Of a DNA stretch of 41,171 nt, positions 1-9,852 are shown piece after piece. The stretch's first letter is position 1. Each line of letters begins with the position of its first letter. Origin of the DNA: Methanobacteriota archaeon (GTDB lineage: Archaea > Thermoplasmatota > Poseidoniia > Poseidoniales > Poseidoniaceae); the NCBI GenBank assembly GCA_002706065.1, contig PAJM01000024.1, forward strand, positions 14,798 to 55,968, read 5' to 3'. The notes beneath the pieces are model-generated. The model made no database searches and was not told the DNA's origin. It saw only the letters and a list, made by a program, of their open reading frames with translations. Made by a program: the position numbers and the translations under genes.

Positions 1-255
1 CCGAAATTCGGCGTTGAAATCTTTGAAACAGAAACACATTATCGTCCTAAAACCAGTTCGAGTGGTTGCAAGATTGATATTCCTCGCGAGATTTCCAAGA
101 GGGAAATCACTAGAGAAGAAGCAAAGCAACTCATCGAAAAAGGGGAAGTTGGTCCATTTGATGATTTGATTGCAAAAAAAACTGGGAATCCGTACACCGC
201 AATTCTTTATCTCAAGAAGAATCAACGTGTCGGTTATCGCTTTGCTAAACGGTAG
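1..255 (+). CDS. C-terminal fragment of a DNA topoisomerase I/III-like protein (5' truncated by window edge)
   Basis: Frame 1 is open from base 1 to TAG at 253-255. It encodes ...SSGCKIDIPREISKREITREEAKQLIEKGEVGPFDDLIAKKTGNPYTAILYLKKNQRVGYRFAKR, resembling the C-terminal repeat of topoisomerases (G.C...I.k.i..r.it..ea..Li..g...pf..l..k.G..y.A.L.L). Confidence 0.5.
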   Translation, partial: PKFGVEIFETETHYRPKTSSSGCKIDIPREISKREITREEAKQLIEKGEVGPFDDLIAKKTGNPYTAILYLKKNQRVGYRFAKR

Positions 256-298
256 ATGAAGAAGAAACTTCTTGAAGTTCGGTCCATCGTCACTACAC

Positions 299-1516
299 AT
301 GGACTACGACTATGATGTGATCATCATCGGTGCTGGTCCAGTTGGAGGTTACACCGCTCGTTTACTTTGTGAGCGTGGTCTTTCCGTCGTTATGATAGAA
401 GAACACAACGAAGTTGGGCGGCCTTTCCAATGTGCAGGCCTTGTTACTCCAAGTGCAATGGACGCTGTAGAAGCATACGACACTGTTGTCGCAGATGTCG
501 ATGGAGCCCTCATCCACGGCCCATCAGGAACACTTGTTCCCGTTGGTCGAGAAGGTGAGTTGAGGACCTATGTCGTATGCAGAAAACGATTTGATCAAAC
601 CGTTGTTCAACAAGGCTTGGAAGCGGGTTCCGATTTGCTTCTTGAGTCACAACCCATCTCTGCAGATGTATTGGACGAAGGAGTCGAGGTGCAAATCGTT
701 AATCAACGAACGAAAGAAACGACCACACTTCGATCAAAGCTCCTGATCGGTTGCGATGGAGCACATTCATGGGTTCGACGACGTTTCAAAATGGGTCATC
801 CAAAAGAAATGATGGTTGGCTTCCAAACCGAGGTTGTCGGATACGAGGGCCAGCATCGATGGTTAGAAATGTACAGTGGGTCTGAAATAGCCCCTGGATT
901 TTTTGCATGGGTAATTCCTTCTGGAAATGGCACCCATCGAATTGGTCTATGGTCAAAAGCAGATATGCTCGATGGGAAGACCGTTCTTGATTGCTACAAT
1001 GATTTACTTCAGCATCCCCTTTGGAAAGATAGGTTTGAGAACATAACCGAAACAGCACGCTACTGTGGGCCAGTGCCATCCGGAATGATTCGTCGACCTT
1101 TCAAAGATAGAGTAATGGTTATCGGAGATGCGGCTGGGATGGCAAAACCAACAACAGGTGGAGGCCTTGGCCCAGGGTTCAAACAAATTTCCTCCATTGC
1201 AGATCGCCTTGTACAACGTGTGCAATTGAATCAACTTTCAGAAAAGGATCTCAAATCGATTACCAAATCATCTTGGCCGAAAATGAAGAAAGAGCAAGAT
1301 AGAGCACGAGCACTGAGAGATCTTCTCGTATCAACACGTACCGATGAGGAACTCGACGCTCACTTTGCTAATTTTGCCAAACCCGAAGTCATTTCATTAA
1401 TCAATAAAATCGGGGACATCGAGAAACCAGTCCCACTTGGCCTCGCACTACTGAAAAAAGTTCCAGCTTTTCGTAAACTTGCGTTACAAGCGGGTGTTAA
1501 GCTCCTGTTCAGTTGA
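299..1516 (+). CDS. FAD-dependent geranylgeranyl reductase family oxidoreductase
   Basis: N-terminal Rossmann motif DVIIIGAGPVGGYTARLL, EVGRPFQCAGLVTP, and GDAAGMAKPTTGGGLGPGFK typical of the geranylgeranyl reductase family. The ATG at 299 is preferred over the ORF-track TTG at 272. Confidence 0.85.
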   Translation: MDYDYDVIIIGAGPVGGYTARLLCERGLSVVMIEEHNEVGRPFQCAGLVTPSAMDAVEAYDTVVADVDGALIHGPSGTLVPVGREGELRTYVVCRKRFDQTVVQQGLEAGSDLLLESQPISADVLDEGVEVQIVNQRTKETTTLRSKLLIGCDGAHSWVRRRFKMGHPKEMMVGFQTEVVGYEGQHRWLEMYSGSEIAPGFFAWVIPSGNGTHRIGLWSKADMLDGKTVLDCYNDLLQHPLWKDRFENITETARYCGPVPSGMIRRPFKDRVMVIGDAAGMAKPTTGGGLGPGFKQISSIADRLVQRVQLNQLSEKDLKSITKSSWPKMKKEQDRARALRDLLVSTRTDEELDAHFANFAKPEVISLINKIGDIEKPVPLGLALLKKVPAFRKLALQAGVKLLFS

Positions 1517-1525
1517 GGTGAAAGA

Positions 1526-2659
1526 GTGTCGAGTTGGACAATTCTTCATCGTGTGCGATACCCCCCTTTTGATGATAAGAGAATCATTGCCGATGCGGCA
1601 CCAGTTTCTGAAAAAATCCTTGAACGTGATTTAAGTGATGAAGAAGTCATGAAGCATCTCCCATCCTACAAAATTGAGAGCAAAGAGGGATGGGTTCTCG
1701 AACGAATGATAAGGAGCGACAGCGGAGAGATTTTTCCGAGTTCGACCACCAATCGTACAGACGAGAGACCTTTTGTTGAGCTCGTTAATCAACAGCGAAG
1801 GGGTTGGTATATTCTTCCCAATAATTTACATCGTTACGCACGAGACATGATCAATGTTGCAGTCATCCTTCTTCTGAGTACGTTAGTGTACTTGTTTATC
1901 GAACCACTCTTGAGCGAAATCGGGATTCCGAGTGTTGGTACCAAAAGCATGCAAATTGGCCTCCTCGATTATCCTATTCTCAGTATCATCGTCGTGCCAA
2001 TTATGTTACTCCCAATTGCTTTGCGGCTTGTTGCGAACTTTATCGATTTGAAACGCCAACAAGACTTTTTCAGAACTCCTCTGCAACAACCGATTGTTGA
2101 ATTCGCAGATTCAATTGTGAGTGGCGAACCACTGAGAGGAACAATACGGCTGCCTGAAAGATTGCCTGATTGGAAATCAATGACCGTTCATTGGCAAGTC
2201 GGTACTCTACCTCCATCAAGGGACGCATTGATCGAGATATCAAGCTCATCGGCGACCTCCCAGCCGCCCATTGGCTTATCCACGCCATTGCCGCACCATT
2301 GGGAAGCAGGTCTTGATGATGGGACTGCAGGTGGAGAAGACGCTCCGCTTGAGCGTCAGGACATTCAAGGGGGTGTATTTTTACGGCCTATGCGGTTTTC
2401 AGCGCAAGGGGGACAATCCGAGATTGAAGAAGATGGTACATTTGAATTAGCTCCTCCCGAACAACATTGGCCAGGAACTGTGAATTCCAACCTTCATCGG
2501 ATTCATTGGGAATTTATCCTAAAAATCAAGCGTGAAAGCCAAATGCCTTTGCTTTGGGTATCTCCTGTTCGTGTTCAATTCCCAGATCAGCTTGTACGAT
2601 TGGAGGGTCTTGAGATCAGTGACCCAAGGACTGAACATCTCTACATCGGGCAACGTTAG
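1526..2659 (+). CDS. Hypothetical membrane protein
   Basis: 377-aa ORF with GTG start and two hydrophobic segments (MINVAVILLLSTLVYLFI; ILSIIVVPIMLLPIALRLVANFI). It lies 9 bp after the preceding gene on the same strand. Confidence 0.75.
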   Translation: MSSWTILHRVRYPPFDDKRIIADAAPVSEKILERDLSDEEVMKHLPSYKIESKEGWVLERMIRSDSGEIFPSSTTNRTDERPFVELVNQQRRGWYILPNNLHRYARDMINVAVILLLSTLVYLFIEPLLSEIGIPSVGTKSMQIGLLDYPILSIIVVPIMLLPIALRLVANFIDLKRQQDFFRTPLQQPIVEFADSIVSGEPLRGTIRLPERLPDWKSMTVHWQVGTLPPSRDALIEISSSSATSQPPIGLSTPLPHHWEAGLDDGTAGGEDAPLERQDIQGGVFLRPMRFSAQGGQSEIEEDGTFELAPPEQHWPGTVNSNLHRIHWEFILKIKRESQMPLLWVSPVRVQFPDQLVRLEGLEISDPRTEHLYIGQR

Positions 2660-2689
2660 GTTCATGTTCTTCATGCACATGTAATCAAC

Positions 2690-5600
2690 ATGGCCAAACA
2701 GTCGTTTGTTGCAATTTTCCTCTCGTTCTTGATGCTCTCGGGATGCTTTGGTGATGCAGATTCTACCGAAGAAGTAGAAGAAAATGACGTCGTCATCATT
2801 CCATACAAAATATCGGCTTCTTGGGACAAAGATATACCAACCGGTGATGTTGGCGAAATTGTTGAATTAAGCATCCTTCTTGATACAGATGGTGAAGGTA
2901 CGTTTAGCGTTGAAGCCGATGTGAGTATGAATAACATCTCAATCAACCCCTCAGACTGGAGTGTTAATCAAAGGATGACCACAGTTTCCATTGTTGTGTT
3001 ACCGACCACTCCAGGAATTTATGTGGTCGACGTGAACATTGTGTCTTCCAGTGGTGATACGATTCCATTAACCAATTTCATTGATATTGCAGTGCCAGAT
3101 GAAGGAACAACATCAATTGTTGCACCTCAATACATCGTCGTTGAATCATCAATGGTGGTACTTCAAGGTCAGATTTTGCACCAAAGCTTGGATACATGCA
3201 TCGCACACATGGATGTACCAAACGAGGATGATTCCATCACTTCAAATGCACTTGTGATACAATCCGATGGATCATTTACATCAATTTTAACCGACTTGGA
3301 CTTACGATCAGAATCGTTTGCTGTGGCCATTACAGCGACGTGCGGAGAATACACACAAACCGAATCTTTGCGGAATGTGTCGATCATCATTGAGGCAAAC
3401 AATGATGCTGACGGTGATGGAATAACCGATACGCTTGATAACTGTCCGAATGGATTCGGAGAATCGGACGGCTGGGCTTCAAATCTACCAAGCGATGCAG
3501 ACCAGGATGGTTGTCGAGACTACGACGAAGATCTTGATGACGACAATGACGGAATAACAGATTCAGATGACAACTGTGCATCACCAATCGGATGGTCCAG
3601 TACCCTTGAGAACGATAGAGATCAGGACGGATGCCATGATGATACAAACGATGACGATGACGATGGAGATGGTATTCTTGACCAAAATGATGCTTGTCTT
3701 GATGGAGAGGTGAATTGGCCAGCAAATCTCTACAATGATTGGGACCAGGATGGATGCAACGACCTGCTGGAAGACGATGATGACGATAACGACGGTGAAA
3801 ATGACACAACCGATGCTTGTCCAAAAGGACGGTCAAATTGGGCACACGAACGAACACAAATCACGGATTTTGATATGGACGGTTGTTATGATGCAACCGA
3901 AGATGATGACGATGACAACGATAGCGTAAACGACGTGAATGCTACTGGTGCGACACTTGATTTGTGTCCAACCACGCCAGTCGGTGCTATTGATGTCGAC
4001 GAATTTGGTTGTGCTGCGGTTGAGCGTGATTCCGATGGAGACAATGTGAACGATTTGGTTGATGAATGTGAAGGAACTCCAAACGGACTCCAGGTCAATG
4101 CGGTTGGATGTGCGGATCTTGACGGAGATGGTGTATTCGCAAATGTCGACATATGCGCCAACAGTCCAAGTCGATGGTCAATCGATGTGGATGGGTGCGC
4201 AATTGTGCAAAAACCTGTCCAATGGACCTCTGGAACTACTGTAACGGGACCCATGGATGTCGTTCCTACGTTCACCGTTCCAACACTCGATGGGACCTTT
4301 ACATTCCAAAACAAATGGACTGGGTCCGATGTCTATCTTTTCATGTTCAAGTATACTGATAGCAGTGGCAACTCGAATTCTGGAACCTGGTCAACAAATC
4401 CAGGCACCTTTATTCGGAATTTACCAGACAACACGCACCTGTTCTATGGATCGTTCGACTCATCTTATCACAATGATATCCTTTCGAGGAAAAGCGATGT
4501 TGAAGCACGCTTGAATCCCAGTGAAGAAGAGAAGTGGGACGGACGTATCCACTACATCGATATGGATGCAAGCAACATTCAGGGAGGCCTCGGTGAAATG
4601 ATCTCCAACTTCAACAGTCCATTCTTTATGGGCATTGATCGGTTCCAGAGAGCACGAGATACGGGGTCGATCTATGCATGGATTTCTCAGACAAACGATC
4701 CGTTTCACTACACTTACGAACCCCACCAGTGGAACGCTGAGTTTGAGCCTGAAATTCGACAATACGATTCAGGAATCGAAGTTGTCACACTCTATGATTT
4801 TGAGCGACATTCAGGCGGATGGGGTGCGAACCATAACTCATATCGCAATGCCACGTTTGCACTACCAGAGAATCTAAGTTCCTACGACACCCTTGAAGTG
4901 TTTCATGAGCATGCTTGTGAAGAACGAAGCAATCGGTATCAGAAAAGCGATGGAAGTTATGGTGGATGTCATGAGTGGGATTACCTTGCCCATCTCTACA
5001 TCTGTGATGCTGACAATTCCTCCGTATGCGGTACAGAATTTATGCGATGGATCACAACATACGGCCGAGAGGGGCGCTGGCTTACCGACATTAGCCCATA
5101 CTTGTTCATGCTCGAAGACGATCAAGAACGAAGATTCCGATACAAAGGAGCGAACAAAGGTGATTTAACAATCAAATTCTTATTTTCCAATTGGGGAAGC
5201 GGTGAGCGAGCGTTTGATGCTGAGTTCGGGTTTACAGGTGGACAATTCGATGGATCCTACAACAATGAAAGTCGATATGTACGAAGTCTAAATTTCAGTG
5301 TACCGAGTGAAACGACGCGAGTCGAAATTGTTGCGACGATAACGGGTCATGGCTTCCAGAAGGATGATGCCAATTGTGCAGAATTCTGCGATCACCAGCA
5401 CCACTACTACTTGGGCCCACACCACACATACGAATGGCATCCAATTGTGTATTCAAATACAGGCTGTGAGAATGAGGTCAACAATGGAGTTGTAGCGAAC
5501 CAATTTGGTTCGTGGCCGTTTGGACGTGCAGGATGGTGTGCTGGTCAAGATGTAAAACAATGGAGTTACGACATCACATCATGGGTCGATATGAACGGAC

Positions 5601-5731
5601 AGAACAATGAATTAACTTACCGTGGATTGTACAACGGCCAAGAATACAACCCGACGGGAGAATCGAGTAAGGGTGGAAGAAACATCGCAGCAGAAATCTG
5701 GGTTGTATTTTACACCAATTCAACTGCATGA
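2690..5731 (+). CDS. Secreted lipoprotein with thrombospondin type 3 Ca-binding repeats and C-terminal PNGase F-like domain
   Basis: Signal peptide plus lipobox (FLMLSGCFGD). Multiple D-x-D-x-D-G-C repeats. The C-terminus carries GGCHEWDYLAHLYICD, RWITTYGREGRWLTDI, ITGHGFQ..NCAEFCDHQHHYYL and FGSWPFGRAGWCAGQ, matching PNGase F landmarks (CDEWDRYANVYV, GRFITPY, ISGWGH..GCAEWC..H, APDRAGWCPG). Confidence 0.8.
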   Translation: MAKQSFVAIFLSFLMLSGCFGDADSTEEVEENDVVIIPYKISASWDKDIPTGDVGEIVELSILLDTDGEGTFSVEADVSMNNISINPSDWSVNQRMTTVSIVVLPTTPGIYVVDVNIVSSSGDTIPLTNFIDIAVPDEGTTSIVAPQYIVVESSMVVLQGQILHQSLDTCIAHMDVPNEDDSITSNALVIQSDGSFTSILTDLDLRSESFAVAITATCGEYTQTESLRNVSIIIEANNDADGDGITDTLDNCPNGFGESDGWASNLPSDADQDGCRDYDEDLDDDNDGITDSDDNCASPIGWSSTLENDRDQDGCHDDTNDDDDDGDGILDQNDACLDGEVNWPANLYNDWDQDGCNDLLEDDDDDNDGENDTTDACPKGRSNWAHERTQITDFDMDGCYDATEDDDDDNDSVNDVNATGATLDLCPTTPVGAIDVDEFGCAAVERDSDGDNVNDLVDECEGTPNGLQVNAVGCADLDGDGVFANVDICANSPSRWSIDVDGCAIVQKPVQWTSGTTVTGPMDVVPTFTVPTLDGTFTFQNKWTGSDVYLFMFKYTDSSGNSNSGTWSTNPGTFIRNLPDNTHLFYGSFDSSYHNDILSRKSDVEARLNPSEEEKWDGRIHYIDMDASNIQGGLGEMISNFNSPFFMGIDRFQRARDTGSIYAWISQTNDPFHYTYEPHQWNAEFEPEIRQYDSGIEVVTLYDFERHSGGWGANHNSYRNATFALPENLSSYDTLEVFHEHACEERSNRYQKSDGSYGGCHEWDYLAHLYICDADNSSVCGTEFMRWITTYGREGRWLTDISPYLFMLEDDQERRFRYKGANKGDLTIKFLFSNWGSGERAFDAEFGFTGGQFDGSYNNESRYVRSLNFSVPSETTRVEIVATITGHGFQKDDANCAEFCDHQHHYYLGPHHTYEWHPIVYSNTGCENEVNNGVVANQFGSWPFGRAGWCAGQDVKQWSYDITSWVDMNGQNNELTYRGLYNGQEYNPTGESSKGGRNIAAEIWVVFYTNSTA
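3400..4220 (+). repeat. Thrombospondin type 3-like Asp-rich repeats (protein-level tandem repeat)
   Basis: Recurring DxDxDGCxDxxEDDDDDNDGxxDxxDxCP units in the 2690-5731 translation. Confidence 0.8.
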
Positions 5732-6894
5732 GACGGTGGTTGGCAGATTACGTCAGGAGCATCGACCAGCGCATCTGGAGTTTCCAGAAGATCATAGTCA
5801 CTGTTTCTTCGAACAGGAATAAAGCCAGCACGCTTGATGGAAAGTTGTAGTTCATATTCTGATGCACTCAGTTTTGTGGTACCCGAAGCGGAGACAACAT
5901 TCTCTTCCATCATTGTCGATCCTGCATCATCAGCACCCGCCAGTAATGCCATCTGAGCAATACTGATACCCATTGTTGGCCAAGACGCTTGAATGTGATT
6001 CACGTTGTCGAGGAAGAGACGTGAAATAGCAACGTGCCTCAAATATTCAGTAGGTCCTGCGCCGCGCTCAAGTTTGTTTCGTCCACGATTTCGCTTTCCG
6101 AATGTATTGGTCTCCAATTGTACTGGCCATGCAATAAAGGATGTAAATCCAATCAACCCCTGTTCCAGGATTTCGTCTTGCTGGTCACGAATACGGTTGA
6201 GATGTTGAACACGATCAGCATTTGATTCACCAAAACCAATCACGTTGGTTGCACTCGTTGTTAATCCCAGTAATTGAGCTTCCTTCATGACTCTGAGCCA
6301 GTTATCTGGATGACCCTTTTTTGGTGAAACATCCTTACGTACGGTCTCAACAAGCATCTCAGCTCCTCCACCCGGTAGACCATGCATTCCAGCTTCTTTG
6401 AGTTGAATGAGCACATCCTGCGTCGAAAGTTGGGTTACTTCAGCGATACCTTCAATCTCAATCGGAGAAAAACAATCCAAGTCGATGGTTGGATGCTGTT
6501 CACGCAATTCCTTGATCAGGTCAACATACCAATCGAACTCAAGCGAAGGGTTGACGCCTCCTTGCATGAGGATACGGGAACCGCCTATCGCTTCCAATTC
6601 ATCAATTCGACCATGTATTTCTTCGTAGGATTGGGTGTATGTTTCATCATGACCAGGGGTCCTGTAAAAAGAACAAAATTGACAATTGATAGTACAGACA
6701 TTGGTGTAATTGATGTTTCGATCAACAAGGTAGGTGACCCGGTTACTTGGGTTATGCAGTTTCCTGCGGTGGTGTGCTGCACTCATTAATTGGTGGAGTG
6801 GGGCGTTATCATACAATTCAATGCACTCATCGACTGTTAACCTGAACGTCTCTGTCGAAGACTCGACACGAACAAGAATTTCATTCCAAGCCAT
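5710..6894 (-). CDS. mqnC: Radical SAM protein, MqnC-like (cyclic dehypoxanthine futalosine synthase; menaquinone futalosine pathway)
   Basis: VDRNINYTNVCTINCQFCSFYR (CxxxCxxC), ILMQGGVNPSLEFDWYVDLIKELRE, GLPGGGAEMLVETVRKDVSPKK, GFTSFIAWPVQ, YLRHVAISRLFLDNVNHIQASWPTMG, GADDAGSTMMEENVVSASGTT. The pattern fits MqnC better than CofH or MqnE. Confidence 0.75.
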   Translation of the reverse strand: MAWNEILVRVESSTETFRLTVDECIELYDNAPLHQLMSAAHHRRKLHNPSNRVTYLVDRNINYTNVCTINCQFCSFYRTPGHDETYTQSYEEIHGRIDELEAIGGSRILMQGGVNPSLEFDWYVDLIKELREQHPTIDLDCFSPIEIEGIAEVTQLSTQDVLIQLKEAGMHGLPGGGAEMLVETVRKDVSPKKGHPDNWLRVMKEAQLLGLTTSATNVIGFGESNADRVQHLNRIRDQQDEILEQGLIGFTSFIAWPVQLETNTFGKRNRGRNKLERGAGPTEYLRHVAISRLFLDNVNHIQASWPTMGISIAQMALLAGADDAGSTMMEENVVSASGTTKLSASEYELQLSIKRAGFIPVRRNSDYDLLETPDALVDAPDVICQPPSHAVELV

Positions 6895-6903
6895 ACGGCC
6901 ACC

Positions 6904-8280
6904 TCACATCGTACCAACAATTCGTTCAATATCATCAATTGTTTTTGGACAGGATGCAGTCAGAACATCTGGGTCTCCATCAGTGACAAGAACATCGTCT
7001 TCAATTCGGATTCCAATGTTTGCATACCGCTCGGGGCAATCAACGTCCGGTCGCCATGCTCCAAAATAGAGACCTGGCTCTACTGTGAGGACCATTCCCG
7101 CCTCCAACAATCTCGGCGAGCCATCTGGTTTGTAGGTTCCAACATCATGCACATCGAGTCCAAGCCAATGACCCGTATTGTGCATGTACCATTTCCGGAG
7201 CTCTCCATTTTCCATATCAAGAGCATCTTCTATCGTTTGGCTGATGATACCAAGTCGAATGAGTCCTTCAGCAAGGGCCCGACATGCAACTTCGTGTGGC
7301 ATATTGTAGGGATTGCCAACTCGGCATGCATCAATTGCCTTTTCTTGTGCATCAAGAACAATTTCATAGATTTCTTTCTGAGCATCTGTGAAGGTACCTC
7401 CGATTGGCCATGAACGTGTAATATCAGCAGCGTATCCGTTGTATTCAGCACCAGCATCGATCAAAATTACCTCATCGGATTTGCACGGTGAATTGTTGAC
7501 AGTGTAATGGAGAATGGTTGCATTTTCACCACATCCAACAATGGATGGGTATGCCCAGCCGCTGGTTCCGCCATAGACAAAGAATCCTTCGATGATCGAC
7601 TGGATTTGAAACTCATGGATGCCATCTCTACTTGCACCCATGGCAAGTTCATGTGCTTTCGAGGAGACCTCTGCAGCGTAGCGCATTTGCTGGATCTCTT
7701 CACTCGATTTACGAAGTCTCATCTCGGCAATGCGTCGACTTGGGTCTTCAATACTGATTGGACCTGAACCAAAATGCTGGCGTTTTCTGTCTCGTTTCTC
7801 AACTGCAGATATAACCAGTGAATCGATGGCGGTGTTAACACCTGTCCGTAAGTGGACGCGGACGGATGATTCGAGACGACTGTCCAAATGAGAAAGTAAT
7901 TCTGTGGAGGAATCTGCTTTGTCAACAGCCCAGTGCTCGAGAGCACCCGCAGTACCTGGTCGCCTACCCTCCCAGATTTCCATCAACGTATCCTTCGGTT
8001 GGACAAAAATATGTGAAATCCATTCACCATCTTGGTAATAGAACATCAACGTAGCTTCTGGATCAGCCCATCCACACATGTACAACATATCGCTTGAAGA
8101 GCGATATGGATAGTGGACATCGTTACTACGCGTCACCTCTGGCGATGATGCGATAATGATGAGATCATCAACATCATATTGGGACAGTAAGCGTTTCTGG
8201 CGTTGACGATACAATGCTTTGGGAATAGGTTCTGGCGTAGCCGGTAACGCCTCAAATGCTGCATCAAACATGTCACTCAC
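6904..8280 (-). CDS. pepP: Xaa-Pro aminopeptidase (M24 family, aminopeptidase P)
   Basis: Aminopeptidase P N-terminal domain (ALYRQRQKRLLSQ... DVHYPYRSSSDMLYMCGW.DPEA) and M24 catalytic motifs (LIDAGAEYNGYAADITRSWPIGGTFT, HNTGHWLGLDVHDVG, LEAGMVLTVEPGLYF, GIRIEDDVLVT). Confidence 0.9.
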   Translation of the reverse strand: MSDMFDAAFEALPATPEPIPKALYRQRQKRLLSQYDVDDLIIIASSPEVTRSNDVHYPYRSSSDMLYMCGWADPEATLMFYYQDGEWISHIFVQPKDTLMEIWEGRRPGTAGALEHWAVDKADSSTELLSHLDSRLESSVRVHLRTGVNTAIDSLVISAVEKRDRKRQHFGSGPISIEDPSRRIAEMRLRKSSEEIQQMRYAAEVSSKAHELAMGASRDGIHEFQIQSIIEGFFVYGGTSGWAYPSIVGCGENATILHYTVNNSPCKSDEVILIDAGAEYNGYAADITRSWPIGGTFTDAQKEIYEIVLDAQEKAIDACRVGNPYNMPHEVACRALAEGLIRLGIISQTIEDALDMENGELRKWYMHNTGHWLGLDVHDVGTYKPDGSPRLLEAGMVLTVEPGLYFGAWRPDVDCPERYANIGIRIEDDVLVTDGDPDVLTASCPKTIDDIERIVGTM

Positions 8281-8310
8281 TATGACAATCCAAGCGCCAC
8301 AGTTCTTTAA

Positions 8311-9849
8311 TCAATTCTTTGGCTCTTTGCCACGTTCAGTCCATTTGACGAATCCTGACGACGTATCGGATTGAGCTCGATGTCGCATCACAACAATTGC
8401 AGCTACAACAAGAATGAAGAAAAGCGAGATGAGGGATGAAAAAGGAACTTCATCGAGTCGGTCTGAATTCGCCGTTTCTTGCTGTGTTACATCGAATGTA
8501 AGAGAGCTTGATGCACCATCGTTATCAATAATCTCGATTCGGATTTCACGGTACGATGCAGCTTGAATATCCGAAGACGAGAGGTAGGATTTTCCGCTCA
8601 GCAGTGTTTTACCATCAACAAACCAATAGTACTCAAGTGAGGACAAATCGTTCTCAGAATCGAATGAATCATTAGCAGTGAACACCCAATCACCCGTATC
8701 AGGTACCGTAATTTCTGAGCCGTTCTGTATAAGGAAACCATCGTATCTCACACTAGCCGTAGGAGGGAGATTCTTCACGGTAACGTTGTGACTAACAATG
8801 ACGAGATGACCTCCTAAATCCCGAACAAGAGCATTCACGGTATAAATCCCAGATATGGATGGATTGAATACAAGCCGATTGTCGGCAAGAATTCCAGAAT
8901 CTGCAACCGAACGTGGTGTGCCATCTGGATCAGTTATACTCCACGTAATGACGTAATTTGAACCATCGTATCCATCGTTGACATCAATATCAACAACAAC
9001 AAGTAATGATTCGAAAACCAATTCAACTGCATTGAGTTGTACAACTGGTGGCGATTGATCAATGATTACATACTGGGTTAAATTATTCGAGACTGTCAAA
9101 TAATTGTCTTGAATCTGCACTTGTAACAAGTAGAGTCCATCTGCAAGCAAGTTCTCATCAACATCAACAACCAATTCCAACTCACTATCAAAAGCGATGT
9201 TCGTTGTTGAAAGTACACTGTAATTTTCTAAGCAGATACCGTTGGCTACAGGGCAAATCCTCACAGTAGGGAGTATGTTCAATCCTGCTGTTGTTGTCGA
9301 TTCAAGACCACTTGGTGGGAGTAAGACCTCATAGGAGAGATTCATCAGATTTGAATTGTAAATCTGGGTTGAATATGCTTGATTCAACTCACTGGATAAG
9401 GACGGCCGAAGCACCGGTCGGTGGAACTCATCGCCGATGTAGACAACTCGTCCAAATGAGATAAGATCCGTTTGTTCCATAACTGAAATTTCAACAAAAC
9501 ACGTGCAGTCTATTGAGGTTGTATTGAACGAATGCTGCCACGACCACATTGTTGATTCTGTTGCCACATCAGTGTATGGAATAACGGAATCCAAGTATGG
9601 ACTCGATGTAACCTCAGTCCATTGATCGGGCATTGAAATGTTCCAAATACTGATTTCAACAGATGTAAGAGGAAACGTCGATTCTCCAGATAAATTCAAT
9701 GTTGAATCCGTTGCGTGGTACCCATCGTCTTGGTCAAATGTCAGGACGGGTGTTTCAACCGTTGTTTCATCTGCCCATGAGGTTGGTAGAATGGATGTTA
9801 AGAGCAGACACAAAACGAGCGAAAGTGCTGTTTTGGTCTTATTCAACAT
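8311..9849 (-). CDS. Secreted, C-terminally membrane-anchored protein with Ig/PKD-like domains
   Basis: N-terminal signal peptide (TALSLVLCLLLTSILPTSWA), beta-rich PKD-like segments (PPTASVRYDG...DTGDWVFTANDSFDSENDLSSLEYYWFVDGKTL) and C-terminal TM (LISLFFILVVAAIVVM) followed by a basic tail. Confidence 0.75.
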   Translation of the reverse strand: MLNKTKTALSLVLCLLLTSILPTSWADETTVETPVLTFDQDDGYHATDSTLNLSGESTFPLTSVEISIWNISMPDQWTEVTSSPYLDSVIPYTDVATESTMWSWQHSFNTTSIDCTCFVEISVMEQTDLISFGRVVYIGDEFHRPVLRPSLSSELNQAYSTQIYNSNLMNLSYEVLLPPSGLESTTTAGLNILPTVRICPVANGICLENYSVLSTTNIAFDSELELVVDVDENLLADGLYLLQVQIQDNYLTVSNNLTQYVIIDQSPPVVQLNAVELVFESLLVVVDIDVNDGYDGSNYVITWSITDPDGTPRSVADSGILADNRLVFNPSISGIYTVNALVRDLGGHLVIVSHNVTVKNLPPTASVRYDGFLIQNGSEITVPDTGDWVFTANDSFDSENDLSSLEYYWFVDGKTLLSGKSYLSSSDIQAASYREIRIEIIDNDGASSSLTFDVTQQETANSDRLDEVPFSSLISLFFILVVAAIVVMRHRAQSDTSSGFVKWTERGKEPKN

Positions 9850-9852
9850 ACA

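Noticed and set aside
3387-3857. 156-aa minus-strand ORF (HRHH-rich)
   Set aside because: Antisense shadow of the Asp-rich TSP3 repeats; the low-complexity His/Arg composition is the expected reverse translation of GAT/GAC codons.
3400-4220. Possible CRISPR or DNA tandem array
   Set aside because: Repeats are in-frame, degenerate, and explained by TSP3 protein repeats; no uniform direct repeats with unique spacers.
5710-6894. Assignment as CofH (F420 biosynthesis)
   Set aside because: Landmarks SPIEIEG, LPGGGAEMLVETVRKDVSPKK and GADDAGSTMMEENVVSASGTT fit MqnC more closely; remains a tree-level question.
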